DNA of 64,000 nt, from contig GG745328.1 in NCBI GenBank assembly GCA_000151295.1, forward strand, positions 1,995,015 to 2,059,014, written 5' to 3'. Of the stretch, positions 47,872 to 58,207 are shown piece by piece. This DNA is from Allomyces macrogynus ATCC 38327 (Eukaryota > Blastocladiomycota > Blastocladiomycetes > Blastocladiales > Blastocladiaceae). Positions within the stretch are counted from its first letter, which is position 1, and every line of letters starts with the position of its first letter. The position numbers and the translations under genes are program-made. The notes under the pieces are model-generated. The model was not told the origin of the DNA, did no database searches, and worked only from the letters and a program-made list of their open reading frames with translations.

Positions 47872-48426
47872 ATGAGCTCCACCGACAGCGACACGACCAA
47901 TCAGCACATTGATGAGATTGCCGACCACGTTTCCCTTCTCGATATTAACGACGCGCAAGCCGAGAGAACCGACCCAGAAGCCAAGGACGCACCAGCACAG
48001 TGCACGCCCGATGACCTCTATGCCGACCTGGACGCCCTCGAACCGCCGCCCGTGCAAGTGCGTCTCGACCATGCCGAACAGCGCGCAAGAATGCTCGAGG
48101 AGGTGCGCACACTCTTCACCCGATTAAATTTCCGGCACGGGTCGGTGCTCACCACCGCGCGGCAACGGCACGAGCCAGGACAACGCCGACCTCCGCGCCG
48201 AGAACAAGAAGCTGCGGAAGGCCATTCAGAGCCTTCGCGCGCAGGTGCGCTCCAGTGGTCCGAATATTGACTGTCAGACTGGCCGAGACTCTGACGTCCG
48301 ATTCCGCGGGGGTGGGTGCAGATGACGGACCTGCAAGAGCTCAACGCCGTGCTGGCCACCAACCTCTCAGCCCTCTACCAAACGGCACGCATGGAATTAC
48401 AAAGGAAACACGCCGGTTCAGATTGA
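47872..48426 (+). CDS. Small coiled-coil protein with FLASH-like C-terminal motif
   Basis: I join three exons (introns 48103-48178 and 48245-48321, both GTGCGC...CAG) into 133 aa. The first ~60 residues are acidic (DEIADHVSLLDIND, DDLYADLDALEPPP). Removing the introns gives a continuous heptad-like coiled coil: AEQRARMLEE/DNADLRAENKKLRK...SLRAQ/MTDLQELN, then ATNLSALYQTARMELQRK and the stop. That last block strongly resembles the segment NISALIKTARVEINRK in the N-terminal coiled coil of animal FLASH (CASP8AP2). This is a resemblance from memory, not a search result. The function is unknown; the rest of FLASH is absent. Without the introns the frame is broken, so the splicing model is supported by the coiled coil it restores. 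Confidence 0.6.
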
Positions 48427-49416
48427 ATTTTGTCTTGCATTCCCGTTGCACACTTTGGGCTGTCGTCGGGTCTTAGATTCGACTGAGCGGGTCTGAATCG
48501 GGCCATTCCCTCCCTCCAGCGGCACCAGAATGGAATGGTAAAGGTTCATTCGACCCTCTCCACTGTTCTCCACCCCGTTCAATTTCGGTGCCGTCGGTGC
48601 TCGCAGATCAGCACCTCGACTGCTTCATCTCAAGCGCTGCGGGCAGCCGCCGGACCTTCTCGTCCTTGTCGCTGAGCTCGACCCGCAGCCGCACCAGCTC
48701 TCGGTCCTTAACATAGTCCTCATCCTCTCTGTCCTTGACCATCTTGCGCAGGTCGGCAATGATCGCGTCCTTGCCTACGCTGCTCTCCTGCATAATTACC
48801 GAGCCCAATTTCGTGAGCTGCGCTGTCGGTGCCCCTCCGACATGCGGAACAGACGTACCGGAGGGAAGTACTTGAGAAGCAATCCCAATCCCACGCCCCC
48901 AAAGAAGGTCCAAACACAAGCCGCTGTTGGAAGAACATAATTTGAATCGGTTTCGCAGCGAGTCAGACGGCGACAGCGTAACAGAAGGGGGAGATTTAGT
49001 CAAAGCTCATGAAATATGTAATTGTGATCGCATTCAGTCCATCTGCTGCTCGTTGATATGCTAAAACAAGTACAGCATCCGGGTCATCCGGCATCCGGCA
49101 CAGGAGCGTGGGTGCGTAAACAATGTCCGAAATGGACCACCAAGTGAGGCCGGGCGGACAAGTCGGTTCATTTTTGGGGTGGGGCGGTGCGGGTGAAGGA
49201 CAAGCGCGCAACAGACACGGTTAAGTGAGTGAACGACGGGCCTCTTCCAGACGAGAAAATTATTTAGAACCATGAGAAACCGCAAGATATATTTCCGGAG
49301 TCACCTGCCGCCGCCACCACGCTGGGCTCGCATATCAAATTCAGTCGTCCCCTCACTTTCCCTTCCCTTCCCTCATACCCCATACCGAGCCAACCCAGTC
49401 GTCCCAATCCTTCCGC
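48427..49416. other. Intergenic region with one doubtful small ORF
   Basis: A minus-strand ORF (48608-49003) ends in a charged, coiled-coil-like stretch (DAIIADLRKMVKDRED...LVRLRVELSDKDEKV). It might be the last exon of a small gene, but no upstream exon or family could be fixed. The rest shows nothing. Confidence 0.25.
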
Positions 49417-51385
49417 CTAGAACCCGCCCGTCGGCGACCCCGGCATCGGCGCAGCCAGCGGGTTCCCAACGGCCGCGGCCACAGGCGCCGGCTGCTGCTG
49501 CTGCACTGCCGCGGCCAGGGGCGCCACGGGCGACGAGAGCGGCAGCGGCGCGGCGGCGCCAAACCCGCCAGTGCCAATCGGCGACGTCACGGGCGGCGAG
49601 CTCGCGCCAAAACCGCCCTGCATGCGCACGGGCGAGATGGGCACGGGCGCCGCACCGCCAAACCCGCCCATGGCCATGGGCGCGGCCGCCACCTTGATCG
49701 GCACTGGCGCCGGGGTCGCGGGGGACTTGGCACGCGACGGCGACGGCATGCGGATGTCGTCGTCCTCGTGATCAACGACGGCGTCCTGTGGAATGAAGTT
49801 GGGGGTGGGGGTGGTGAGTGTTGGTGGGATTGATCACGGGGCGCATCACGGTTGGGAGGGAGAAGCGCACCTGGTACTGCTGGTACTCGGACACGAGGTC
49901 GTTCACTACAAAGCGGCACCGGGTTTCATGGTCAGCACACGCGGCAAAGCCGCGACAAAAACGCAAAGAGACACGCACTGTTCGACTCGGCCTCGGTAAA
50001 CTCCATCTCGTCCATGCCCTCGCCCGTGTACCAATGCAAGAAGGCCTTGCGGCGGAACATCGAGACAAACTGCGCATTGATGCGCTTGAACAAGTCCTGA
50101 ATCGACGTCGAGTTGCCAATAAAGACCGACGACATCTTGAGCCCACGCGGCGGGATATCGCACACGGCCGTCTTGACATTGTACGGGATCCACTCGACAA
50201 AGTGCGACGAGTTCTTGGCCTGCATGTTGCACATTTGGTGGTCGACCTCCTTCATCGACACGCGGCCGCGGAAAATGGTCGCGACCGTCAGGTACCGCCC
50301 ATGGCGAGGGTCGCACGCCGTCATCATGTTCTTGGCGTCAAACATTTGCGTCGTGAGCTCCGGCACCGTCAAAGCGCGGTACTGCTGTGACCCGCGCGAC
50401 GTGAGCGGCGCAAATCCGCACATGAAAAAGTGCAGCCGCGGGAACGGGATCATGTTCACGGCCAGCTTGCGCATGTCGGCGTTGAGCTGCCCGGGGAACC
50501 GCAAGCACGTGGTCACGCCCGACATGACGGCCGAGACGAGATGGTTCAAGTCGCCATAGCTTGGGTTGGCCAGCTTGAGCGTGCGGAAGCAAATGTCGTA
50601 GAGCGCCTCGTTATCGATGCAGAAGGTCATGTCGGCATTCTCGACGAGCTGGTGCACCGAGAGCGTCGCGTTGTAGGGCTCAACGACCGTGTCCGACACC
50701 TTGGGCGACGGCGCGACCGAGAACGTGCACATCATGCGGTCCGGGAACTCTTCGCGCACCTTGGAAATGAGCAGCGTGCCGAGACCGGACCCGGTGCCTC
50801 CGCCCAGCGAGTGCGTGATCTGGAAGCCCTGCAGGCAGTCGCACGTCTCGACTTCCTTGCGCACCACGTCGAGGACCGACTCGACGAGCTCGGCACCCTC
50901 CGTGTAGTAGCCCTTGGCCCAGTTATTGCCGGCGCCCGACTGCCCGAAAATGAAGTTGTCGGGCCGGAAAAGCGCGCCGTAAGGACCGGCGCGGACCGAG
51001 TCCATGGTGCCGGGCTCGAGGTCGACGAGGATTGAGCTATTTTGGGCGAGAAAACGCGTCAGATCGGATTCGCAGAATCAGCTTACTCGCGTAAAAGCTC
51101 CAAATAAAGCGTACCGCGGCACGTATTTGCCGCCCGAAGCCTCATTGTAGTAGACATTGACGCGCTCGAGCTGCAGCGGGTTGTCGCCCGAGTAGGTGCC
51201 CGACGCGTCAATGCCGTGCTCATCGGAGATCACTTCCCAGAACTTGGCGCCGATTTGATTGCCGCACTAGAAAGGATTTGGATGTTGTCGAGCGAGGTCA
51301 GAACATGCCCAGGAACGCGCCGAAGTGCGCGAGTCGCAAGAGGGAAGCGTACCTGGCCGACCGCGAGGCAGACAATTTCGCGCAT
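49417..51385 (-). CDS. Beta-tubulin with a ~105-residue GGFG/Ser-Pro-rich C-terminal extension
   Basis: Five exons (introns 51267-51352, 51037-51114, 49906-49978, 49786-49870) give 548 aa; normal beta-tubulin is about 445. The start is [24 protein letters not shown]; the MREI tetrapeptide is the autoregulatory start of beta-tubulin mRNAs. The body is canonical: [21 protein letters not shown], the GGGTGSG nucleotide loop, and the C-terminal helix end [20 protein letters not shown]. Instead of the usual Glu-rich tail, the last exon reads [20 protein letters not shown] followed by three imperfect repeats around GGFG ([45 protein letters not shown]) and a Gln/Ala/Pro end. The last intron has a normal donor and acceptor and keeps frame. 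Very confident of tubulin; the tail is as read. Confidence 0.96.
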
Positions 51386-52301
51386 GGTTGGAGAATGAAA
51401 TGGGAAGAGCGGCGGTCGGTGAAAGTGGAGGGAGTCACGTCGACGTAGGCGCGATCACGGTCCACTATTGACGGGAGACCGTGTCCGTCAGAGAGACCGT
51501 TGCTCGTTGCTTGGAGTAGCGTTCAGTTGGTCAGCCGGCCCTGATCCGCGCCGTGCTCGAGCGTCTGGACCTCGATACGGTGCAGCGACGGTGGGGAGCA
51601 GCAGTAGCGAGCCGGTTCGCGGCGGCAACCGTACCCGAGCGTGGGCTTGGGTGAACGAGCGAGACACGGCGCGTCAACTGCGGGGAGTTGCGACGGTATG
51701 GTCGGTTGGGTGCGGGAGCAGGAGCGGCCGCGCGGATCAAGGATCAGTGGGAAGAGTGGAGTGGAGAGAGGTGCAAGTGGGTGGACCGACGCCAGCTGGA
51801 GCACGAGCACAGCAGATGCAAAGCAAGGAGCGCGGACCGGGCGAGCGCAGCGCGGCTTTTTGAGGCCGGCCGTTCCGGCTTGGGCCTTTCCTTGATTCCT
51901 CGAATCCCTCGAGGCGCCGGTCAGGGCGCCAAGCGCGCCCGCCGAGTCCAGACCAGCGCCCGAGTAACCGCAATATTGGATTAATTTCCCGAAGGCACGT
52001 CTTTTTTGCCTCGAGCCCTTTGATGCGGCCGTGCTTCTGGCGCTTTTGGCTGCCTGTTGGCTCGAAAACGACCCGAAATCAATGACAGCGGTGCGAGACG
52101 CGGGAGAGGTCACGCGTGGATCACGTTCCCCGCGTGCCTCATTGCCCCTCTCCGCTCTCGTGTTTCTTCGGGGTTGCGCGAGTTAGAGGGGTTGCGCGAG
52201 TTGGAGAGCTTCGCAGGCTTCGCGGCAAGCCGGTCAGCGCCAACAACCCGAAAAGACCAGAGACCGGCGCCCGTCAACTTGCTGCAGTTCCTGTCATTGT
52301 C
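51386..52301. promoter_or_regulatory. Divergent intergenic region upstream of beta-tubulin and an unknown gene
   Basis: About 0.9 kb. The plus gene may start earlier, at the ATG 52116, which is in frame. No other feature is seen. Confidence 0.35.
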
Positions 52302-54711
52302 ATGGCCGCGTCGCCGCCGCGCTGGGCTGCCAACGCCGCGTGGACCGCACCGAGATGGCCGGCATCATCCACTTCTGCTCCAGCCTCGGGTCATGGCGGG
52401 ACCGATCCATGGATGCGCCTATCCTGCGATGCCTACGAGCCGTCTCCAAACACCCATTTATTCAACGCTGGCGAGCGGACGCGGTTGGGCCACGTTGCGT
52501 CGCAGTCCTGGAACGAAGTAGCTCCGCCTGCCACGTCCCTCGCATCGCTGCGGTCGCGTTATGCCGCCCCTGCCGACGCTGCGCCGCGCTGGTCATGCGA
52601 GGACGCTCTTGCCGAAGACCTGAGGGGGCTGTTCGACGATGAGAGCACGTCGCCAGCCGAACGGGTCCATGAACACGCCGAGGAACCTCGTACTGCCACG
52701 ATTGCCGCCGACTCGCGCCCCGTACCAACTTGGACACCAGGTCCGTCATGTGTCTACGACGACGGCGACTGGGTTTCCGTCACCGAGGCGGCGAATGGCG
52801 CTGGCTCGGCCGTGCCGCACAGGCCTCCAGCTTCCACGTGCCCGACCACTGCCGATGGTTTCGATTTCGGTGCCGAGTTTGGCGATCCGGCCCCGCTCCC
52901 AGTCGTTCGCGCCATCCAGAACGAGCAGTCTCCTCCCGGTGGTCGTTTCCGCTCTGGTGGCCCGCGCCGGTCGCAATCACTCCCCGTCGGCGGCCATGGT
53001 CGCGTCATCGACCGCGGCCGGCCCGTGGCGACGCACCCGCTTATCAGGTTGACGCTCTTCCGCGACCCGCCTGCTCGGCCCTGCGTCTTCTACCACCGGA
53101 TTCCGGCGCGCCTCGCCACGATCTTGGGCCGGCACGAATGCGCCCTGTCCACGCTCCAAGCCCAACTCGTCGACGTCACGGCGCACAATGCTGACCCGGC
53201 CGATATCGTCGGGCTGACGGTGAGTGGCGCTGACGCTCAGATCACAATGCGCGCGATCCAGGATTTGCTCCGATTCCTTGACGCGGTGCCGAAAACCGAC
53301 TTGATTGTACTCTACGAGCAACCCAAGGCGACCGAGGGCGAGGCGGGGAAGGTTCGGTGGGCGAAATGGCCGTACCCCGCCATCGACCTGGACGTGACGG
53401 TACCACCGTTTTATCACTTGATCGCGATCAATCCTGGATCTGGTTCGTCGGCCCTTTTTGAGCGGCACTGCTTCTCCATGTTTTCGCTCGCCCGTAGCCG
53501 CGCCGCCCAAGATCAACCAAAATCTCCAGGCCTCGCGGTCCAATGGCCCGCTGCAGCACTGTCAATCCGTCACGATCCAGTCTGAAAGGACGTGGTTCAC
53601 GACCGCCAAGCTCATGCGGTCCTACGCGCGCTACTACCTGTCCCTCCTCACCAACACGCCGCCGCGGTTCGACACGCTCCCACCGCCACTCCCACACATC
53701 CTCGACGGCGGCCCATGCATGGCCATCAAGTACACGGCGACGCTTGGCAAGCACCTCGTCGCGCACCGCAACGTGCGCAACCCGCACCTCCTCACGTCGC
53801 CCACGATCCCGCTCGCGTCATTGCCCGGACTCTACAACGACGGAGACCTCAAGGGCTCGTTTGCGTTTTATCTCGCCCCGCCCGCCGTCGCACGGATTAA
53901 GAAGGTGCTCGCCGAGTTCCAGTTTGAGCGCGATCCGGACCGACCCAACGTCGACGAACATGTGCTCGTGCGGGTCACGCTCCCGACCGATCGCGACACT
54001 GATCGATTGTTCCCAGACCCGGGTGGAAAGTATCACGTCAAGATCCCGCTCGCGACGGTGCCCCGTAGTGCGCCGGGCGTTTCGGCGGCGATGGTCCCGC
54101 CGCTCGCAGCCGATACGCACATGCGCGTTGCGCGTGTCTCTCGTGTGCCCGTCAAGGCGACGCTTGCGACCGTCCAACCCAACATGCACGATGTGCGTTT
54201 GCGACAGGAGCTGCGCGCGACGGCGACTACGCACGTCGTTGGCGCAAAGGTGCGCACGCACGGGCCGCGGTCGGCAAGTACGCATCTTGCTCTGCTCGAC
54301 GAGCAGGAGGTGCGCGCGTGCATCGATGCCGCGCGGAACGCGGTCGCTGCGTGCGAGCTCGATGCCAAAGATGGCACGTTCCGCGCGATTGCACCGACAA
54401 GGGACCGGCAGCAATGTCAGCAGCAGCCGCGTCGGCGCGATGCGGAGAGTGGTGGGGGGCGCGCAGCAGTCGCGCTCCGACAAGTTCGGCGGTTCCGGCA
54501 CACGTCGCAGTCGACGCGTGTGCGCGCCAAGGTCTTGCGCGTGTTCCCGTCGGCCACGGGTAATGCGGCGCCTGCGGCGCCGTCGTACGTGGTGTTAGAG
54601 ATGACGCTGTGTGTCACGGACGAGGAGCACGCCGACGCGGCCAAGTTTCGAGCGGTGCTGGACCAGTTCCGGGACTTGCTTGTGAAGTTGAGGGAGAAGT
54701 TGACGTTTTAA
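52302..54711 (+). CDS. Unrecognised protein, ~784 aa
   Basis: Two long open frames are joined by a 55-nt intron (53443-53497, GTTCGT...CCGTAG), giving LIAINPGS/AAPPKINQNLQA in frame. From the ATG at 52302 the product is 784 aa. The N-terminal ~230 residues are low complexity. From about residue 245 the sequence looks folded: ATHPLIRLTLFRDPPARPCVF, LATILGRHECALSTLQAQL, IDLDVTVPPFYHLIAI, then RTWFTTAKLMRSYARYYLSLL, GGKYHVKIPLATVP and a C-terminal helix FRAVLDQFRDLLVKLREKL. I recognise no domain. Third-position G/C bias is strong throughout, so it is a real gene. The start could also be 52116. Confidence 0.6.
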
Positions 54712-55068
54712 TTCCCTGTTCTCTTGTGATTCCCCTCTCTTGTGTCTGTTTTGTGTACGCATTTAAGATATACCTTTTCCATTCCAAGCTTATTTCGGAT
54801 GCGCGACGTTTTCTCTGGCGCGTGGGTACGATCTGTTGCTGGTCTCCGCATGACACGCACGGCTCAAAGATGGAGTGCGATTTGCTGCTGCTGCCCGCAA
54901 TCAAAGTCCAGCGATGGGGACGGCCGGTTTGAACCCAAGGGCGGATAGGAACGGCTCAAGTACAATTCCTTTTCCAGTCGTGTATTGTTTGTTTTACCAT
55001 CCCCCGACATCCGTTCGGGTCACGCTTCGGGATGTGAACACGTTTACACAAACCAACCGCCAGCTTTA
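54712..55068. terminator. Tail-to-tail spacer between the unknown gene and TAF4
   Basis: About 357 nt, with the 3' flanks of convergent genes. Nothing else is seen. Confidence 0.35.
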
Positions 55069-57842
55069 TTACTTTTCACGCATCTTGACCCACGCCTTCC
55101 CTGCGATCTTGCCCGTACCCGTCGCGTTAAAACTTGCCCGCGCCCGTATGCAGCTCACCCTGCAGCGCCAGCAACACATCTCTCACATGCAATCGCTTAT
55201 GCCGAGCCTGCGCGGCCGCGGTGCCAGGAACCGGCACGCCCGCGCCCGCCGCTGCCGCCACACCCGCCGCCGGCCCCTTGCCGGCACGCGGTCCGCCCAA
55301 CAAATCCGCGCGCCGCTTGGCCACAAGTGCAGCCGCACGTTTCGCTGCAGCCGTCGCGAGCGAGACCCCCGCGCCCGGCGCGGCACCTGGGACAGCCGCG
55401 ATCGCAGCAGACGACGTGGGCGGACCACCGGCCCCAGCGCCGCCCATGGTCATCCACGACCGCGCGGCACCGCCGGCAGCGAGGAACGCAGTCGTATTGG
55501 CGTTACGTTGCCGCGCCTCTTCGGCAATATTGGCGCGCTCCTTGCGCTCGCGTTTCTTGGAGAGTGCGGGCAACGACGCGGCCATGGAAGCGATGGGCGC
55601 GGGCGGCGGCGGCGGTGGTGGGGGGCGGGGACGCGTGGTCGCCGTCGACGGACATCGCATCACCATTTCGGCGCGGCGGGGATCGAGGATGGAGCCACGA
55701 TAGCGGGGCCGTGAATCAATCCACGTGCACGCGCTGCGGCATGCTCCTCGGCCGCGACCTGCAACGCGGCGTCACGAATATGCAGCAGCGCGAGCGTCGA
55801 CTCTGGGTGGTCCGCGAGACACAATTCGTACGCGACCATCTTGGGCGTCTCGTCGGCCCACCGGCCGCATTCGCATCCGCCTGCCGCGCCGCCGCGAGTT
55901 GCGGGATCCGGAACGGGGTCATGAGCACGGGCGCCTCGCCCGGCTGCGAGACGCCCATCGCCGCCAAGTCGCGGTGCAGGGACGCGCCAGTGCGCTGGTT
56001 AGCCGCATGCACCGCGTCCGTGACGACCGTACGCAGCCGTTCCTGCAGAGCGAGCGCAAGGAAATGTAGGGCCGACTCGGATACGTGTGCGAGCCCTTCG
56101 CGCCCGGCAATCTGTTCCATGCGCGACCGGATGGCCGGCACGTTCACGTGCAGTCGCTCGACGGCCGCCTGTGTTGCGGGCGCGCCAGCGGCGCCGGCCG
56201 TGCGCGTGCGCAGCATTTCTTCCTCGTGCTCGAGGTTCACCCCGAGCGTCGCGAGCGCCTGGTCCTCGTCGTCGCCCGCGGCTTTACGGCCGCCTTTAGC
56301 GGCAGCGGGCGCCGAGGAAGATGCAATCGTGGTTCCGGCCGCGGCAATACTGCTTGGAGTCAAGGACGACGACGCCGGCTGCGTCGTGAGCGAGCCCGCG
56401 GTACTCGGCGGAATCCCGGGAGGTGCCATGTACGAGAACCCAGCGAGTCCAGCGTACATTTCTGGCGTCATGCCCGCAGTCGAGAAGGACATGGGTATCG
56501 CGGCCATGGGCATGGTCGACGCGGCCGTGGTGCCCGGGATGATCATGGGCGACGCACGCCCAGCTGGACCCGGAATCACGACGGGCATCGGCGACGTCGC
56601 GCTCGACGGGGTCGCCGTCGGTACTGCCGACGCCACGGTCGTGGCGGGCGCAGTGGCAACGGGCGGCTTGCCGACCACACCGGGTGTAGCAGCACGCGGC
56701 TTCTTGGCCGCGGTCCCACCCGCCGCACCCGCCTGCCCGGGCCGTTTCCGTGCGGCCGCTGTGGCCGGCTTACCGGCTACCGCTGTGTTGGGCCCTGCGC
56801 GCGCCAAGTGCTCCATGGCCGCGAGCGACTTGAATTTCTCGGGCCCGAGGAGCGCGTGCGCGCGGTCCAGGAACTCGTTTGCCGAAATGGCCTTGGTGCT
56901 AAACGAGTTCCAAAGCACCGTGATTTGCTCGCGAATATCGGGTGCGACTTCATTAATGACGGACCCGAGCGTCGCATTCGGGGCTGCGAGACCCGGCATT
57001 GGTGCTGGTGCGGGAGTCGGGACGGCAGGTGGCGGGATTACGGGTGCGGCTGCGGGAGCGGGTGCAGGTGCAGGTACTGATACCGGCGCAATCGTCACGG
57101 GCATCGACGGTGCGGGGGACGCGACGCGTGCCGCTGCCGCTGCCGCAGCAGGCGTGTTGAGAACGACGGCCGGCGACGTGCCGCGCGACGGCGGCGCCGG
57201 GGTCGCAGCCATGGCGGGGGACATGACGGGACTGCTCGCGGCACTGCCTGGGCGCGACCACGCGCCCAAACTCGACGGTGGGTGCCCGGCGGGATTCGCC
57301 GCGGAGAGTGATGGCGTCGCGGCGGCCGAGACAGACGCGCCTGCGGGAATGCCGTACATGGCCGAGCTCGCAAATTGCGGCGCGGTCGCGGCCAAGTGCA
57401 TGGGCGGGGGCCGCATCAAGAACGGTGCGTACATGCGGTTGTACATGTGGTACATCCCAGCGGCGGCCGCAGCGGGGTAGGCGGCCGCCTGTGGGTGCGC
57501 CGCCATCATGCCTGCGGGCATCATACCTGCGGGTGCCGTCGGGACGTGCGGCGGCGGGACGGTGCCCGGTACAGAAGCGTAGGACGGGCGCGCGGCAGCA
57601 GCAGCGGCAGCAGCAGCCGCGGCCATGGCGGCCGAGGACGCGGGGGCCAGGACGAGCGGTGACGCGGCGCGCGAGGCCGGATTGGCGGCGTTCATGGCGG
57701 CGACCTGCGGCTGACTTGCGAGAGCGGTCGGGGTCGGGATGCGCGCGTGCTCGAGCGGCTGGATCTGGCTGAGCAGGGCCTCGACGTCGGCGGCGGCGAG
57801 CGGCACGCCGTGGGGCGGCGGGCCGCCGTTAGGCGTGCTCAT
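55069..57842 (-). CDS. TAF4: TFIID subunit TAF4
   Basis: Starts MSTPNGGPPPHG. The first ~290 residues are Ala/Pro-rich. Then an RST-type domain: VINEVAPDIREQITVLWNSF, ANEFLDRAHALLG. The TAF4 C-terminal histone-fold region follows: SRMEQIAGREGLAHVSES, LHFLALALQERLRTVV, then LSKKRERKERANIAEEA, NANTTAFLAAGGAARSW and RLHVRDVLLALQ/GKAWVKMREK. The last intron is 55101-55158 (GTGAGC...GCAG). A further junction near 55759-55861 is ambiguous: a 103-nt GTGGGC...TTGCAG intron restores frame and gives 870 aa in total, but that stretch also reads as convincing protein in another frame (ETPKMVAYELCLADHPE), which would instead imply two missing bases. TAF4 is the TFIID core partner of TAF12. The TAA stop overlaps an AATAAA. 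Confidence 0.85.
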
Positions 57843-58207
57843 CTTCGCGGATTCGGGAGCGCGCTGCGAGTGCGGAGCGAATGCGGGGAGTGGCGGGCCG
57901 TGACAGCACGGATCGTCGCGAGAACGGCGTGGTTAAATTTGATGGCGCGGTGGTCGTGGCCAACGACAGGACGGCGAGGAGTGACCGGGCTTGGAAGGGA
58001 CAGCGCGAGACGCATGCGTCATTGATCGCAGCGACAGGTCACAGCGCGTGCATCTCGCGTGTCATGTCTCCATGCCCGAGCTCTGTCTCACGGCCAGTAG
58101 CGCGTCCCTGGAAGCGCTCCTGTTCCTGACCGCCCAGCGCGCACGGCTGCTTCTGTGAGGGTGGAAAACTCAGAGAGAAGAAAGAGCAATAGTCACTATG
58201 GGTTTAT
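57843..58207. promoter_or_regulatory. Spacer between the nuclease stop and TAF4 start
   Basis: About 365 nt, upstream region of TAF4. An AATAAA overlaps the nuclease stop at its right end (58201-58210). Confidence 0.4.

Noticed and set aside
48145..48178. A 34-nt mini-intron in the small coiled-coil gene
   Set aside because: A 76-nt intron starting at 48103 with the local GTGCGC donor fits better and gives a continuous coiled coil.
50430..51035. Plus-strand ORF within beta-tubulin
   Set aside because: Shadow frame of a canonical tubulin exon.
55127..55158. In-frame stop near the end of TAF4 as a true C terminus
   Set aside because: A GTGAGC...CGCAG intron (55101-55158) removes it and yields a short final exon ending at a stop overlapping AATAAA.
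54985..57480. 831-codon plus-strand ORF
   Set aside because: It is antisense to TAF4, whose minus-strand frame has recognisable domains; long antisense frames are common at this GC content.
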